Assembly (NCBI RefSeq): GCF_000237925.1
Contig: NC_031498.1
Coordinates: 20,236,837 to 20,300,836 of the forward strand
Direction: 5' to 3'
Length of the DNA stretch: 64,000 nt
Source: Schistosoma mansoni
Taxonomy: Eukaryota; Platyhelminthes; Trematoda; Strigeidida; Schistosomatidae
The notes under the pieces were generated by a model. It saw only the letters and a list, made by a program, of their open reading frames with translations. It had not been told where the DNA came from and did no database searches. Positions 36,100 to 49,194 of the stretch are shown here, piece by piece. The position numbers were made by a program, and so were the translations under genes. The number at the start of each line of letters is the position of its first letter. Position 1 is the stretch's first letter.

Positions 36100-37188
36100 A
36101 TGTATTGAGAAAAAAACTTAATGAAAAGTCGTTGAAAAGAGCCCCTTCGCTGAACTTCATGTTTTTAATTTTTAATGTTTAAATGGGAATTGTCTGTCAT
36201 CTTTGATTTATTAATCGGTTTCAAAGCTTACAGTATTATATTGCCAATGAAATTTGCCGTACGTCTGATTGCTAAGTTCAACCTCTGTTTCACAATTCAG
36301 TTTAGTTTAGTTACTGCCTAATTGCTGGCTTAATACGAATGGAGTGAGGAAAATATTAAATATAATAAGACTATATGCAACACTTACCCAAAAATAATTC
36401 CTAGCAGTTAAGATTCATTTATTCTTCATTTGGATATAACAGGGGCTTTAGTAAATCGTTCAAAAAATATTAAGACGAGGGATTTCTCTCACTAGTGTTA
36501 TCAAATCATTACAATCAGTCTTTGTTTGGGTATGGAAATCGTATAGATCAAGTTTCATAGTTTCAATATGCCCTGAGTCAGTTCCTGACAGTACTTAATG
36601 TGCTGATTTGGACCAAATCGGAGATATTTGTGGCACATCACCAAATTTAGAGTGAATTGTTTGTAATAAAGTCCATATTTCCAAGTAGGATTGAAATCAA
36701 GGCATGTATTTAGGAAGTGTGAAGATACTTTTTGTGTTCTTAAATCATATATGATTAAAAGCTTTGCCATAACGATAATAAGTGTCTGGAAATAACTCAC
36801 CTATTATTAGGGCAATATTGATCCAAGCAACGTCCTCAAATCATTTCTGGGTATGACTTGGTGAATTCTCAAACAGTCAGAATAGCAGATAACACGTAAT
36901 TACTGAAAGAGTTGTTTATTCTAGTTTTCATTTGCTGGTTTCTGTGCCTAGCAATGTCTGTAACGATCAGACGTGATCTGATGCATTGAATATACATTAC
37001 ATAGGACTTCGACATTAAACACTTGTAAGGCGCTTTGTTTGGGTTTATCTGAAATTGATTTGCGTTGTACGTTTTGTGTTGTATGCTTATGAATACTGCT
37101 GCACTCTATCATGAGTATTATTTCATGAAGCACAGCAAGCGTGGTTAGTTTTTTTCACACTTTTATCTTAAGTTCAGTTCGGTTAAAA
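36100..37188. other. unassigned intergenic sequence
   Basis: No gene or repeat recognised; short frames on the minus strand (36555-36800, 36948-37133) have no motif. Confidence 0.4.
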
Positions 37189-37312
37189 GTCGGCTATTCG
37201 TCGTATATTTAGGGGAAAAGTTGGCTATTCGTCGGCTATTTGGGGGAAAAGTCGGTAATTCGTCGGATATTTAGGGGAAAAGTCGGCTATTCCTCGGATA
37301 TTTAGGGGAAAA
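37189..37312. repeat. 31-bp minisatellite, four units
   Basis: The units are 37189-37219, 37220-37250, 37251-37281 and 37282-37312, all exactly 31 bp. Each has GTCGGCTATTCGTCGGATAT-type sequence followed by TTAGGGGAAAA. A fifth partial unit follows (ATCGGAAATTTAG). Confidence 0.9.
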
Positions 37313-37500
37313 ATCGGAAATTTAGCGACATTTGAAAAATAGAGCGACAGAAAGGGGAAATTACGCTTTATTTCCCCCGGACAGGCGAAAAAGCAGACAT
37401 TTTGGCGCATTTCCCCTTTATTTACGACTTATTTTCCAATGCATTTTCCGCTTTATTTCCCCTTTGTTCGCCTTCATTTCCCCTTTATTGGTTGTTTGGG
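37313..37500. repeat. irregular TTTCCCC/GGGGAAA motif cluster next to the minisatellite
   Basis: AAAGGGGAAATTACGC is followed by repeated CGCTTTATTTCCCC-like and CATTTCCCCTTTATT motifs (about 37366, 37408, 37450, 37478). The purine-rich core of the neighbouring minisatellite (AGGGGAAAA) is complementary in type to these pyrimidine-rich motifs. Confidence 0.6.
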
Positions 37501-38685
37501 TATTTACAATATATTTCATGAATGTACTTAAGTTTTGGTTGTATTCATTATTTTGAGTATATTTTCACTTCTGAAACATTCATACTGTTCTGGCATTGAT
37601 TGTATCCAGAACTCTTGAAAAGCCGATGAGTCAATGATCTTAAGTCTACGTCAGATTTTTTTTAACCAGTCTTAAGGATAAACCGCATCTCATTAAGAGA
37701 AGCGTGGTTTTATTAAGTCTAATTTGAATAGTAAAGAAAAAGAGATTCTCACTAAGTTCTTAACGAAATAAAATCAACAGTAGGAGTGAACGTTTCATAG
37801 GACTTCGCTTTAGCACCATGTCTCATTCACTGTATGATAGTAAAGAAATCTTACCTTAACTGTGTAAAGCGAATTAAGCCTCACATTAAAGTTTATCTAA
37901 AAAATCTACTCGTAAGACGTATTCCAGTTGGATTTACTTTCCAAATTGGACCCTGGAAATCTATAATTTGATAGTTATTGCCTGAGCCAATGTAAAAAGG
38001 TGACATTAGGAAACGTTACATAGCTTAGGATTATTGAGGGACATGTCTTGTGAAATCGACATCTACACTCAAAAAGGATGGGCTGGTCACTTAATCTCAA
38101 GTTGACCAGGGCAAATACTACTTTGACTGGCCTATAACTTGACATTAGTTGTCAGTTGTTTAGCAAAACATTGAATTAAATAACATTAGCTTTCTTATTG
38201 CTGTAGATTTGAGAAAGCCATAAATAGCTTGAGACATGCGGCAGCACCGAGTCTTTAGGTTTCCATTTTGACAGTCCTCTTAAATAATTGTTTCAGCTTG
38301 TATTTTGAGCCAAATAAAGATTAAGTTTAGTGAAAAGGGACTAGAACCCTTGTATTATAACCACTTAGACATAAGCTTAGTTAAATTTTTTCAAATATTC
38401 TGACTTTTTACCCATTCGACATCTAACGGATCCTATTCAACAAAAGTCTATAGGAAATAATTAACCTGAAATTTCATCAGTTATGAAGACATTTTTAGCT
38501 GGGAAACTCAGTTTCCGCATTTTACTCCTACACTGTCAGTAAATAACTTATTTATTGTTTTTTTAGTCTTTGTTTGGACGTCATGCTCTGTAATGGGAAC
38601 GGAAACTTCAATGAAATTATTTACCCCATAAACTGGTTTGCGTCTTTACACGCTGAAGAAACTTATTTTTTTGTAACATCTCATA
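37501..38685. other. intergenic, upstream of the KMT5 gene
   Basis: No gene or repeat supported. It should include the promoter of the methyltransferase gene; no clear core motif is visible. Confidence 0.35.
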
Positions 38686-41600
38686 ATGAGGATACGGGGA
38701 TCTAAATTACCACCTGATATGAATGTTGCAAAGAAGAACCCTATTCCTAATGTCACAGGGAGCCATCAGATGACTTGGAAGGAGTTGGCTGAGGCTGATG
38801 ATCTTGCTTCCGCTCTCACCGTTGACCCTTATCTTGGGTTCACTACCCATAAAATGACTGAGTATGTTTTTGCAAGTAACATATTCTATCCTATAGTATG
38901 AAGTTAAGGATTCCAGAGAGAATTAAAAGAAAGTTTCGTGATATTATATGCAACTTTCAGAAACATAAATGTTATGATGCTGCCTATAATCAGTTGATAG
39001 CCGATCCAAATATTGTAAAACGTCCTTGGAGTGTTGATCCTCGGTTCAAAGAACATGTATGTGTTTCGTAGTCTTGATTTATATATAGGTCACTCGTTAT
39101 CTTTTATTGTTCGATGATCGTTCTGGCATCGAAATTCGACCGTGTTGGCGCTATGCATCGGAAAACCATATGGGTGCTTCAATTTTTGCAACAAGAGATT
39201 GGTAAACTAAAAGAGTTCTCATAAATAAATTTGTAGGGCCAAAGGATCACGTATCAGTACCTTGGTGGGATGTATTGCTGAACTTAAACATCACGAAGAA
39301 GCTGCATTTCTGAAGCATCACAAAAATGACTTTTCGGTCATGTATTCTTCTAGGAAAAATTGCTCTCAGTTGTGGTTGGGTCCAGCTGCTTACGTTAATC
39401 ATGATTGTCATCCAAACTGTGAGGTAACGTTTTCGATATACTAGATGCATCCCAAGTTTATACCTTCCTTAGCAACCATATTGTATTCTTACTAGATTCT
39501 AATCTTCCTGTTATGTCTAACTCGGTCGTGCGCAACCGGCCTCAAGCAGTTATCCCTTGGGCTCTGTGGTTACACCACCAGGTCGTTAAGACCAACATTA
39601 ATCCAACTTCTTTTTCAGGTCCCTCACGAAATACCCTTCCACATTGTGGGCAGCCGGGAAGTGATATCAGCCCTCATACTCGTAATAACACACGAGACCA
39701 AGTCGGTCACACTCAAATCCTTCATTGATTCAAGTTTGAAGATATCTAGATAAAAGAGCAAAAGACACCAACTAAATTTAAAAAAAACACGGATCAACCA
39801 ACACAGAAAACGAGTAGGTATTATTTGGTAGTGTTTAGGGTTGCGAAGTAAAAAGGAGTGAATGTGTCCCATTGTGATTGGTCTTAAGCAATACCGTCGA
39901 TGTTTTCTTCCATGGATTACATTTTTGTTTATTAGAATTAGAACACTGGCAGTGTTTGTCGTGTAATTAAGATAATTCAACCATAATGAGATCCAATTTT
40001 TACTGACCGATTTTATAAAAAAGTTAGTATAACTTTGCTATATGGTCGTTGCCGGTCTCTAGAGGGTTGTTTAGATTGGTCAATCAGATTTTTAGATTTC
40101 ATGTCAGTGCTTTTACCTCATTTTGAACCTCAAATAATGTATTAAGAATGAATAATGGTTTTTCAAGTGATGAATCTCCGAGCATTTAGTCCTCTTTCAA
40201 AAGTAATGATGTTGGATACTTTTTGAGTAATATTAACTGAGTTTACTTCTCTACTAAGTGTAGGTTTTTGTCATCAAAGCTTAAAATTCTGTTGGTTGAT
40301 GAAAAACATCGTTCTTGCAAATCACCTTATCCCACAATCTTTTTTCTTGATTGAATTTAGTTCACAATTAACTGTGATGTTGACGCTCGTATGAGTCTAG
40401 AAGCTAAAATGGATATAAAATGTGGTGATGAAATTTTTATCTATTATGGTACTCACTTTTTCGATACAAATAATAGAGCTTGTGAGTGTTTTACTTGCGA
40501 GTTATTGGGGCGCGGTTATTTTAGTAAATTCACTCAAGCAATTGATAGTACCACTGTTTCCGATCAAAAACTGATTTCAAATATTGTGAATGGTCAAGAA
40601 AACTATACCAGAAATATAGCATCATATCAAAATGACCGTTACAATCCTAATGTTCACAGTCATGTTCTTCTGGACAAGATGAATTTATTACCAGGTAGGT
40701 TTGTTCCCAAATATCTATGTAAAGGTGTTAGTTCTAGTATATTATCGCTTATTATCATTATTCAATATATTATTAACTTGCCAAAGATATCGCGAAACTA
40801 AATCTATTCAGTGTTGAACATATTAACTTATGTTTTTTTGATTTTGCTTATATCCACTTCCGATGCATATACAAAATGACAAATTTATGTTTATATGCTT
40901 ATTGAGTATAGTAAACAGTAATTTTTACTCCATCAGTTAGCCATGATCAATGTAGTACCTACCTAAAATGTGCATCAGCCTAAGTCACTAGACCACGTAT
41001 GAAAAACGAAGTCGACAAAATTAATAGCAAATGAATCGAGATAACAGTATGAAACAGGCGTTGTCACTTATCATAAGTCAAACCACTTTTTGGAACCTGT
41101 CCCAAGATTTCATCAATCACTACACCATCCGGACTGACATGGCTTCCAAGATAAATGGAAATAACAAAAACACACCCCACTACTTTAATCGCTATGACCA
41201 AACTCGGTATTGACAGAGATCAGTCTTAAAACGATATTTCCATTTAGAAGGGAAGAAATTCGTCTCAAATATTCTGGCGTTGTTACTTAAGGTTTTTAAA
41301 TAGTTAAATTTTGCTAGTGTCTTCAATAAACAGGACTTTGTCCATCTTCACTCCTAAGTGTGTAATCTCATTTATTTGAAAGTTTGTTTTTGCTAACTAA
41401 AAGCTGAAACTCTATATTTGATCAATGTAAAAAATAATCGATGAAATATAGAACTATATCTCTCCTAGACGCATTAACGTCGTCATTCAAGTATGTCCAA
41501 CTGCAAAATAAATCCATAACGTCATTTGTCCCGATAAATTTTATTCTATTCACCTTTGCAGTTTGTTTATCTGTGATGTGTTAACTTTTTCATACAAGTA

Positions 41601-44600
41601 ACTAGTATTTGTATGATATTAAATATCACCGAAGCTTCAATTTCTCGCCCTTTTTCACAATCCTTATGACATTTTGCTGTAATTCTCAAAAATATCAAAC
41701 GTAGAGATTCTACAATTCTATCAAAATTCACTTTATTCATTATATGCATGAAAAGAAATTAAGTTCATGTAAAAATACAGTTTATCCTCCCCATTCAGTA
41801 ACTTTACTGTTCAATATTTGGATTCACTCTTTACACGAGTAAGGGAGTGACATTTTAGACGTCAAATTAGGTCTACAGCCTCGTTGAATGTTTAAAGTGC
41901 ATTCTCGTTTTAATATCTTAATGGTTCTCTGAGGTATTTAAACAAGTTACTAATGAGATTACGACTTTATTTATTTATCTTTTGTATATGCTTTGATTTT
42001 TGTAGACAATACTCCGTCTGCATATAATGAGGCAGAAAATGCTAAGCAATTACCTTTGGGTTTTTTCCTAGAAAAGGGATCTTCCACTGGTTTAGCTTGT
42101 AAAGCATTACCTAATGCCTACGCCTTACGCCATACTGGATCTCGTCTAAACCGTGTGAAAGCTCGACTATTTGCTGCAAAAGTAGCTTCTGTAAACAAGT
42201 CCTTTGGTGTGAACAGTCACGAAAACAGAAAGCCAAAAGTCAAGCCTTCTTACAAAAAGTGCTCATTAAGAATGACAGTTTCGAATATTATTCCCTCTTT
42301 GAGAAGAAACAAGTCAAGTTCAAATCCCCATGCCATTGGTAGAAAAAGACGAATGAAATCTGTCGCTGCCGTAAAAAATCGACAAATATTGTCTGACGCT
42401 CAAGTAAAGGACAATTTTACTTCGAGAAAAATTATCAGTAACCTATCTGATCACAATATAGTTTGTGATGGTATATCATGGCAAGAATCAGATGGGACAA
42501 GTAGTGGATTAGGACAGAGTGTTAACAATGACAGTAGTGGCTACAATAGTCCATTGCCACCAGATTTGGATCGCATGTCATCAACTTCACCAAACAATTC
42601 ATTTAGTGAGACGATTGTTGTTACACCTGATCTTGAATCATCTTACTATCTTGAATCAGCAGTTCAAGCGTGCACTGACAATCGGAATATGAAACGAAAA
42701 CCATCTGATATTAGTGTTCCGTTTTCTATACCAATCATCAGTCCATTACGAATTACAGGTGTGTTAAGCAAAAATTTATATACACCTCTTTTCAGATTTG
42801 TGTGTTTCGAAGTATGGCAAATTGAACGAATGTGGTACTGAATCACGTTTTTCATTGACACAGATGATTAATCTTAGACACCGTTTAACGTTAGAAAATG
42901 TTTATTTCAATTAAATATGTTAGAAAACCAGTCGTGTCGTTTTTCTAGTTCTATATTTTATTAATGATGCTTTTCGGGGTCATTGTCTTCATAATTGAGT
43001 TTAATGAAAATATTTTCCCAGTAAATCTGAGCTGAATCTATACTTTAAATTTAGAATGATCATTATATACTGGTTATTTGTTTTTATGACTAGCTACTAA
43101 CTAGTTACGTAATCCCCTACGTAAATTCATCGAAATTTTGGTCAGAAGCTCATTTTTTACAAGTTAAATTTCATTAGCTCCCAAATGCCCTGGTACGGCC
43201 GAGAGTGGGGAGAGTCCGCTCTCCCTCTCGAAATGCTCTCACATGGCTGCGCGTATATAGCCTTTGCCAGGGAAGTCCTACTCACTGCCTTCTCGTGGCG
43301 GGGGTGTTGTTTACGAAATTGAGAGGACGAAAAGTGAATGTCCGACTCCTTAACCGGGTTGATGGACACGGAAGGTCCACCTAGGGGAGTTGAAAATCCC
43401 TGATTCTAAACCAATGGTGCACATGGACTCTAGTATCCTAAGGGAACAAATGGCGTACTAACTAACTGTCGTTCACTGGCTACCATGGGACTGCATTTTC
43501 TGACATTGTTCCATCACCTTGTGGATCAGATCTTTAGGTCGAATGCTCCGGGTGTGGTCTCTTGGGAAAACCACCTGCTTCGGTTTGGGCATCTCGGCAG
43601 TATCACAGCTCACACATAAATCAAGTGACTTGTGTGGCGTATATGTTTGCGGTGTCCCTTTGTACTAATGTTTATGTGTTCAAATAAATAAATGAATTTC
43701 ATTCAGGCGTTTAATACTCACAAAAACATCTTTAATAACTAGTATTGAACACCACCAATAAATTTTTTTGAACAAACAATGAAGCATAGGCGAATGCATT
43801 TTGAGTTCTGGGGTGCTTATGTTAGCAGTGTTTGACTAAATATCCCATTTTCAAGTATTCTTTGTGAAAAAAATTATAAAAAATATTTACTTGAAACAGC
43901 AAATACGTTTTAGGGTTCATTCTTGTATGTGGATTCACAGTTTTGTCTTTTACTCAGATTGTGTTATGATATTTAAGCTAATCCAACAATCTTATGTTCG
44001 TGAGTATCCAACTAAGTTGTAACGTTCAGCATCTCATTGAGAATGTAGGAAAGCAAATTGTTTATAATAATTCTTTTTTTGGAAGGGGAAACATTTTTTT
44101 GAAAATAGTTTTCATCAATCTTACTTTATTTATTGACTGAATCGACATTTGTTCTGCAATTTCAGCTGAAAATGAAATAACAAAGAATGTGGAACCTATT
44201 TTGGGACGACTTATGCATGAAACGAAGTGTAGTAGTGATTTAAAAAACCCATTAACTACTAATTATTTGTTTAATCAATCTACTGCTTCTGGACACTGTC
44301 GAAGACGTCTAACAAATTATGATGCTCGTTTGATAGCCGAGGCCAGTTTGCTCACTCCGGTATCCAAACAACGACAGCGTAAACCGCCGAGTTATCCAGA
44401 TTCTGTAGAGTATGTTTCGTTTAGAAATACGGTGAGATCTTCTAAGACAAGGTCAATAAAGTATGGAAATAAAGATGGAATTTTGAATGACAAGTCACAA
44501 AATAACAACGGCCATGATGTTGAAGATGCAAATGACGATTCTAAAAGTTTTTATGCTAAGTACAGCTCACAATTAGGGTTATCTTTTATGGGGAATAAAT

Positions 44601-45442
44601 ATGTTGTGGCTTCAGGAACACAGCATTATGCAATGCCGGACAAATGTACGGATATTGAGTCATTTTCTGAAGATCTGAAACCTCCATTACTAACCAGTCC
44701 TTCAAAACTTCGTACAACATCATCATTTACTTTGTCAGATAGTTCTCATGATGTGGGTCCTCCCTCCATATATTCCACAGCTGAAGCAGATGATAGAAGT
44801 GAACTCCTTTCGATTGATTCTGAACTCACTGAACCCAATTTAGATACTGACTCCTCATGTGATTATCACATTCCTAACACACCCACAATCCCTTTCGGTC
44901 TCTATAATAAGTCCATTACAAATGACGAAAAAAGTTCTATAATGTCAGCTGAACATATTCTTATTGATCATGATTACTCTTTACCGGCATGTGATGTTGA
45001 ATATGCTCTAGTTCCGGATCCAATAATTGACACTAAAATAAATAATCAAGACCATCGACAGAAATCAGAGAAAGATTCACTTCAACACTATAATAATAAT
45101 AATGATAAAAACTATAATGGATGTATACCAGAAGTCGTCCGTACACCTCCACCTCCACTTCTGCATCCAGAAATTCAATCGAGTATTTTCGAATTATGTG
45201 CTCGTGATTCAGCACATAAAATTAAAAATGATTTCCTTTCAAATTCATCTCATATTCCCTCAGTTTCCTACATTCATGATTCATGGCGGTCTCGAACTTC
45301 AGATTCAAAGGACAGTTGGCACCCTGGTCTTCTGTTCTCTGACTCTACATCTCCAGATTCTCGCCGTCTGACGGTTACTCTTAAACGTGTTGGACCTAAG
45401 CATTACCAAATATCTCAACCAAGTAGACTTTTTATCAATTAA
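38686..45442 (+). CDS. KMT5B: histone H4 lysine-20 methyltransferase, SUV4-20 family
   Basis: This nuclear SET-domain enzyme of the SUV4-20 family di- and trimethylates H4K20 in heterochromatin. The exons are 38686-38861, 38897-39056, 39089-39201, 39237-39423, 40361-40694, 42006-42758 and 44166-45442. All introns are GT-AG with matching phases, total 3000 nt (999 residues plus stop). The family N-terminal block [20 protein letters not shown] is at residues about 36-55. The SET region shows [36 protein letters not shown] (204-211), YYG (240-242) and the post-SET cysteines CECFTC (253-258). A family C-terminal motif [12 protein letters not shown] lies at about 620-631. A TAA at 38674 just upstream in frame supports the start. 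Introns 1-3 are 32-35 bp and introns 4-6 are 0.9-1.4 kb. The long Ser/Asn-rich tail (about 260-999) is poorly conserved. One gene probably stands for both vertebrate KMT5B and KMT5C. Confidence 0.95.
41225..41350 (-). mobile_element. RTE-like family A, short decayed RT fragment
   Basis: In KMT5 intron 5, the minus strand resembles the catalytic region of family A (AAAGTCCTGTTTATTGAAGA corresponds to IVLFGED, then a TTTCTTCCC stretch corresponds to RFSPSKCKL), with frameshifts and stops. Confidence 0.5.
43176..43694 (+). mobile_element. repeat X, full-length uninverted copy
   Basis: This 519-bp insertion in KMT5 intron 6 has a 9-bp duplication AATTTCATT (43167-43175 and 43695-43703). The 5' end begins AGCTCCCAAATGCCCTGG. 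The 3' end is CTTGTGTGGCGTATATG, then TTTATGTGTTCAAATAAATAAATG. It is the reference copy for the element's length and orientation. Open frames across it are not conserved as proteins. The sense-oriented tail contains AATAAA hexamers. Confidence 0.9.
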
Positions 45443-45656
45443 AAAAGATATTTTGTCTATAACAATGTATGAATATGCTTCTTTTTACTTTCTTGCAAAT
45501 TTATAGGGATGTTTCTATTCTTTATTTATGACCAGCATTTTCGATTTCTTACTACCTCAGATTTCTCATTTATGCGTATGTACTACATAAAAATCCATAT
45601 TCAATCTTATTATTTCCTTTTAACATGGTAATTATTGTCAGTATGTATATAATGTT

Positions 45657-45662
45657 AATAAA
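45657..45662 (+). terminator. candidate KMT5 polyadenylation signal
   Basis: An AATAAA hexamer lies about 215 bp after the stop codon, in an AT-rich 3' region with the GT-rich stretch typical of a 3' end. Confidence 0.5.
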
Positions 45663-45699
45663 AAGCACTCTGGCTCTTGTTAACAGTATACCTCTTGTT

Positions 45700-48600
45700 T
45701 TTTTCTGGAATTGGTTTCATGTGATGAGATTCTTTAACTAATCTGAAGTCCAAATGCATGGAGCCAAATACTAATCCAACAGCTAAATCATCTTGGTACA
45801 GACCAACAAGCTATCGCTCTACCTACTTCGATATAGGTAACCAGATAATGTCACTATTTCTCACACTGTCTGATACGAAGCCGAGTATATAAACATGTAC
45901 TTGATGGTTGAGTTATATTATTTAATTAATGGAGAGCAAAAGTGTTGGAATGTTTAATTTACATTTTGTACTTGTAGTTATTGTTTTTAGAGACTACGAG
46001 AGAAGTAATTGAATATCGAGACCACTTCATGTAGTTGTAGAGTTATATTAGCGACGTAACTTCATTCATAGTATTATAAGCAGAGATAGTTGATTGCTAA
46101 CAGTGGAATCCATTACGCACGTTTCGTTTGACGTCTGCTAGTATTTAGTTATCTTTATCATTTAGGGCATTAACCCTTTGATATTAGCAGTCCCAAGGTA
46201 ATGTCATCTGATAAATAGACCGAATTATCTAGCACTAACATAAAAGAAATGAATGACAACTTATCTTCCCTAAACCAAGACATTCTCCAGTTTTGTTATA
46301 TTATTTGGTTCTATTTATCTTTTGGTGCTTGGTTAGTTTTCTGAACAAAGAAAGACTAGACTTGAAAATTCCACCTAATGGTCATGGTTGATATGATCGT
46401 TAGGAATTTTCCATACCTAACTGAAAATATAGCCGAACATTTACTACCTAGGTTAGTCCCTGAAGTTGATTTCTTTTCTCCTTTTGAGCCTGTTTCTTCA
46501 CTGTAAATGTTGGAGTTTATTAGCCTTCCAGAACAGATGTCGGCAAACATTTTTACGAAGGGGCCTTATGAACTCTGAGACTTAGGTTGCGGAGTTCATG
46601 AAAGGTCTTAAAAATGTTTTTAACTAAGATATCGACAACAAGACCAACATTTGTGTATACAAATATTAGCGTTATTGATATCATATCAGTGAAATGAGTG
46701 CAGCTGTGTATAGTTTTCAACAGTGAATTGTAATCAAGAATCGTTTTTCTTGTTGTAATGACTGACTGTATATTTGGATCTCTTAGTTGAGATCTGACCT
46801 TCGACTTATCAAAGTCCATAAATGAAAACGTTCACTCACAAATTTCAAAGGACGCACAAAAAAAATAACATGTTACGTGTGAAATGTTTCAAATTTCGGA
46901 ATTCATTCTGTCAGTGATGAATATAATCCATTATTGCGTGTTTGAACATCCATTCAGGTTGTCAGCTTGAATTTCTGTTAGTTTCATTTAAGATCATGAT
47001 TATCTGTTTCGATACCAAAAGGGAATGGAGAATTCAATAAGTCAAACTATCAGATCTCGAAAATATCATGGGGATTAGTTATTGAGTTCTGAAATTCTTA
47101 AACAGACACCGACAAAACCTATCGTTCATCTGATGTACGGAAATTAGCGTAGTCTTTCCTCAAGTTGTCAAAATGAGAGAACAAGTCTGGTTTCCAACGC
47201 TATTTCCTAAGGGCTATAGTACGAATTTGCATATTTCCACAAATTAGTGTACAAGCGACTGATTTTACCCGTAATTCTGGATTATCTTACAGGCCCGTAT
47301 TTCACCCACCTCTATTCTAGGAAGTTATGTGTAATGCTTTTCACTGTTCACCTTGGTATCTACACTGATTCTACATCCTTATCCGGTTTAATGTCGGGTA
47401 TGTATTTACAAAAAAGGACTATGTAAAGAATATATTTGATTTCATTAAAATTGGGTTGATCAAGTGTGTTATCCGATTCGACAATATGATTGTTAATCGA
47501 AATCGTATGTTGCAGATCATTCACTTGGACAACAACTATCCGGTACCACAGAAAGCAGCAGTTCCTACAAGGTTCTGGTTACGTCTTGTTGAAAAGTATC
47601 AACTTTCGCGAAACCTTGGTGCAGGTTATCTTGGATACCAACTCCAACCACTGTACAAAAGGACCAACTACTGGATTTTATTTGTAGTCAGTTGTATAAT
47701 CAATCTATGATTAACTTGAATCAACTATATGATGAGATCTGTGTTGTTTCACATATCTCTAAAATCAGAAGGCGGAAATGTATGTTAAACTATTGTATGC
47801 TAACGCGTTTCGCAGGATCACCATTAACCGAAGTCAACTAGTTATTATTGTTGATTTTGTATCGCGGCATTAGTCTATGTGAAAGACGTCCAGCAAATAA
47901 ATTCCGAATGGATACCTTAGTACTGTAATTGTCTATAATTTAGGTTAAAACAGACTCCATCTGAGTAGTACACATGATGAAACAAATAAGCCCTTATTTA
48001 GACAAAGAACAATGTATTAATTGGTAGTTTATTCTCTTATTTTTACTATAGAGAGAACATATATCAGTATTAAATACAGTTTCGCAACGATTAAAAATTA
48101 GTTTGACCTCATTGGGATTGGATATAAAACTTTCCTGCGTGACAATTTATACTCCATCCTTTATATTAATTGAAGATATAAGTGTCTTTAATGGATAATC
48201 TCTAATACTATTAGTCTACTAGAAGTTAGTGGCAACATAAAGCTTATTTTTGGACGGTATACTAATCAATTTCGAAAGGTAAAGCCATTTAAAATAAAGA
48301 TTTTGATCAGTTTTATGTGTGTTGTCGTATTGATTTCCAGAGTACACATTGTTTTCTACAAAATGTTTGAAGAAGTTGTGTTTACTTTATTATGTTTTAT
48401 CATAAAATCATGGCTAGTTGTGGGGAATTAGCAACCATCAACTCATACTAATTTCTTCAAAATATTTCCTGGCAGTGTCGGATAAGGCCTTATTTCGAAT
48501 ATCATTTGAAAAATTTTCCAGTGAAACTTTCAGTTTAACACTGCACTTCACAAATAAAATTTCGTGTAAATTCTTTAACTACTTATTCATGGTTTATAGC

Positions 48601-48934
48601 AGCACTATTCTCCCAAAACAAAATTAAGATATCTATGAAGCCAGATGCTAGAGTCATATACTGAAAACCATTTAGTTTGAAAATTAATCGGCTAGTGTAA
48701 GAATTCAGTTACATATAAACATTGTATTATTCCTACTCAGGTCATTTATTACAGTATATTTGCGTGACGTCTTTATCTTGATGGGGGGAGTCATGGTTTC
48801 ACTAGCTATATTTTAACGAATAAGGTCAGAAAATGCTAAGTTGCAATGAACTGAAGAAAATCCCTACTATAAGTGAGTTAATTCTATACGTATATTCACG
48901 GGACTAAACGAAGAGTAATGGCATTAAATTCATC
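45700..48934. other. intergenic sequence
   Basis: Apart from the SINE fragment at 46086-46140 I see no supported feature. Overlapping open frames at 47456-47710 and 47490-47687 have no motif. Confidence 0.4.
46086..46140 (-). repeat. Sm-alpha-type SINE, 3' fragment
   Basis: The minus strand contains ACGAAACGTGCGTAATGGAT and then TCCACTGTTAGC, matching the end of the hammerhead block and the 3' tail of the SINE at 29916-30215. Stem II and the CUGANGA part are lost. Confidence 0.6.
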
Positions 48935-49150
48935 ATGGGGTTGTGGAGACTTTTGAATTTCATTTTAATCATGAACTCATTTAAGTTAGACCACCATTGA
49001 AAACCTGGAAGTATTGAACGTCCATCTCGTCCTAGTATGAAACTCATCAGCAGTGCGCATCAACGACCCCGCACACGAGAATCGAACCAAGATTTCTTGT
49101 GAGAAACCGTGACCAGTAGATCTAATCTTTGTCAGTTGTTAGGCCTACTG
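48935..49150 (-). repeat. hammerhead-bearing SINE, degenerate copy
   Basis: The minus strand has a box-B-like GGTTCGATTCTC, then GCGCACTGCTGATGAG, a stem II region and CTAGGACGAGATGG, followed by the shared 3' tail CCAGGTTTTCAATGGTGGTC. The CTGATGA core is present, but GAAA has become GAGA and the cleavage-site region is changed, so the ribozyme is probably inactive. Confidence 0.65.
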
Positions 49151-49194
49151 AAGACAATGGAAGAAAGTCGCACAATGTCGTGGATTAATTGATG

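Noticed and set aside
44189-45442. Separate gene starting at 44189
   Set aside because: The frame is the last exon of the methyltransferase: acceptor at 44164-44165, phase 1, and a conserved family motif.
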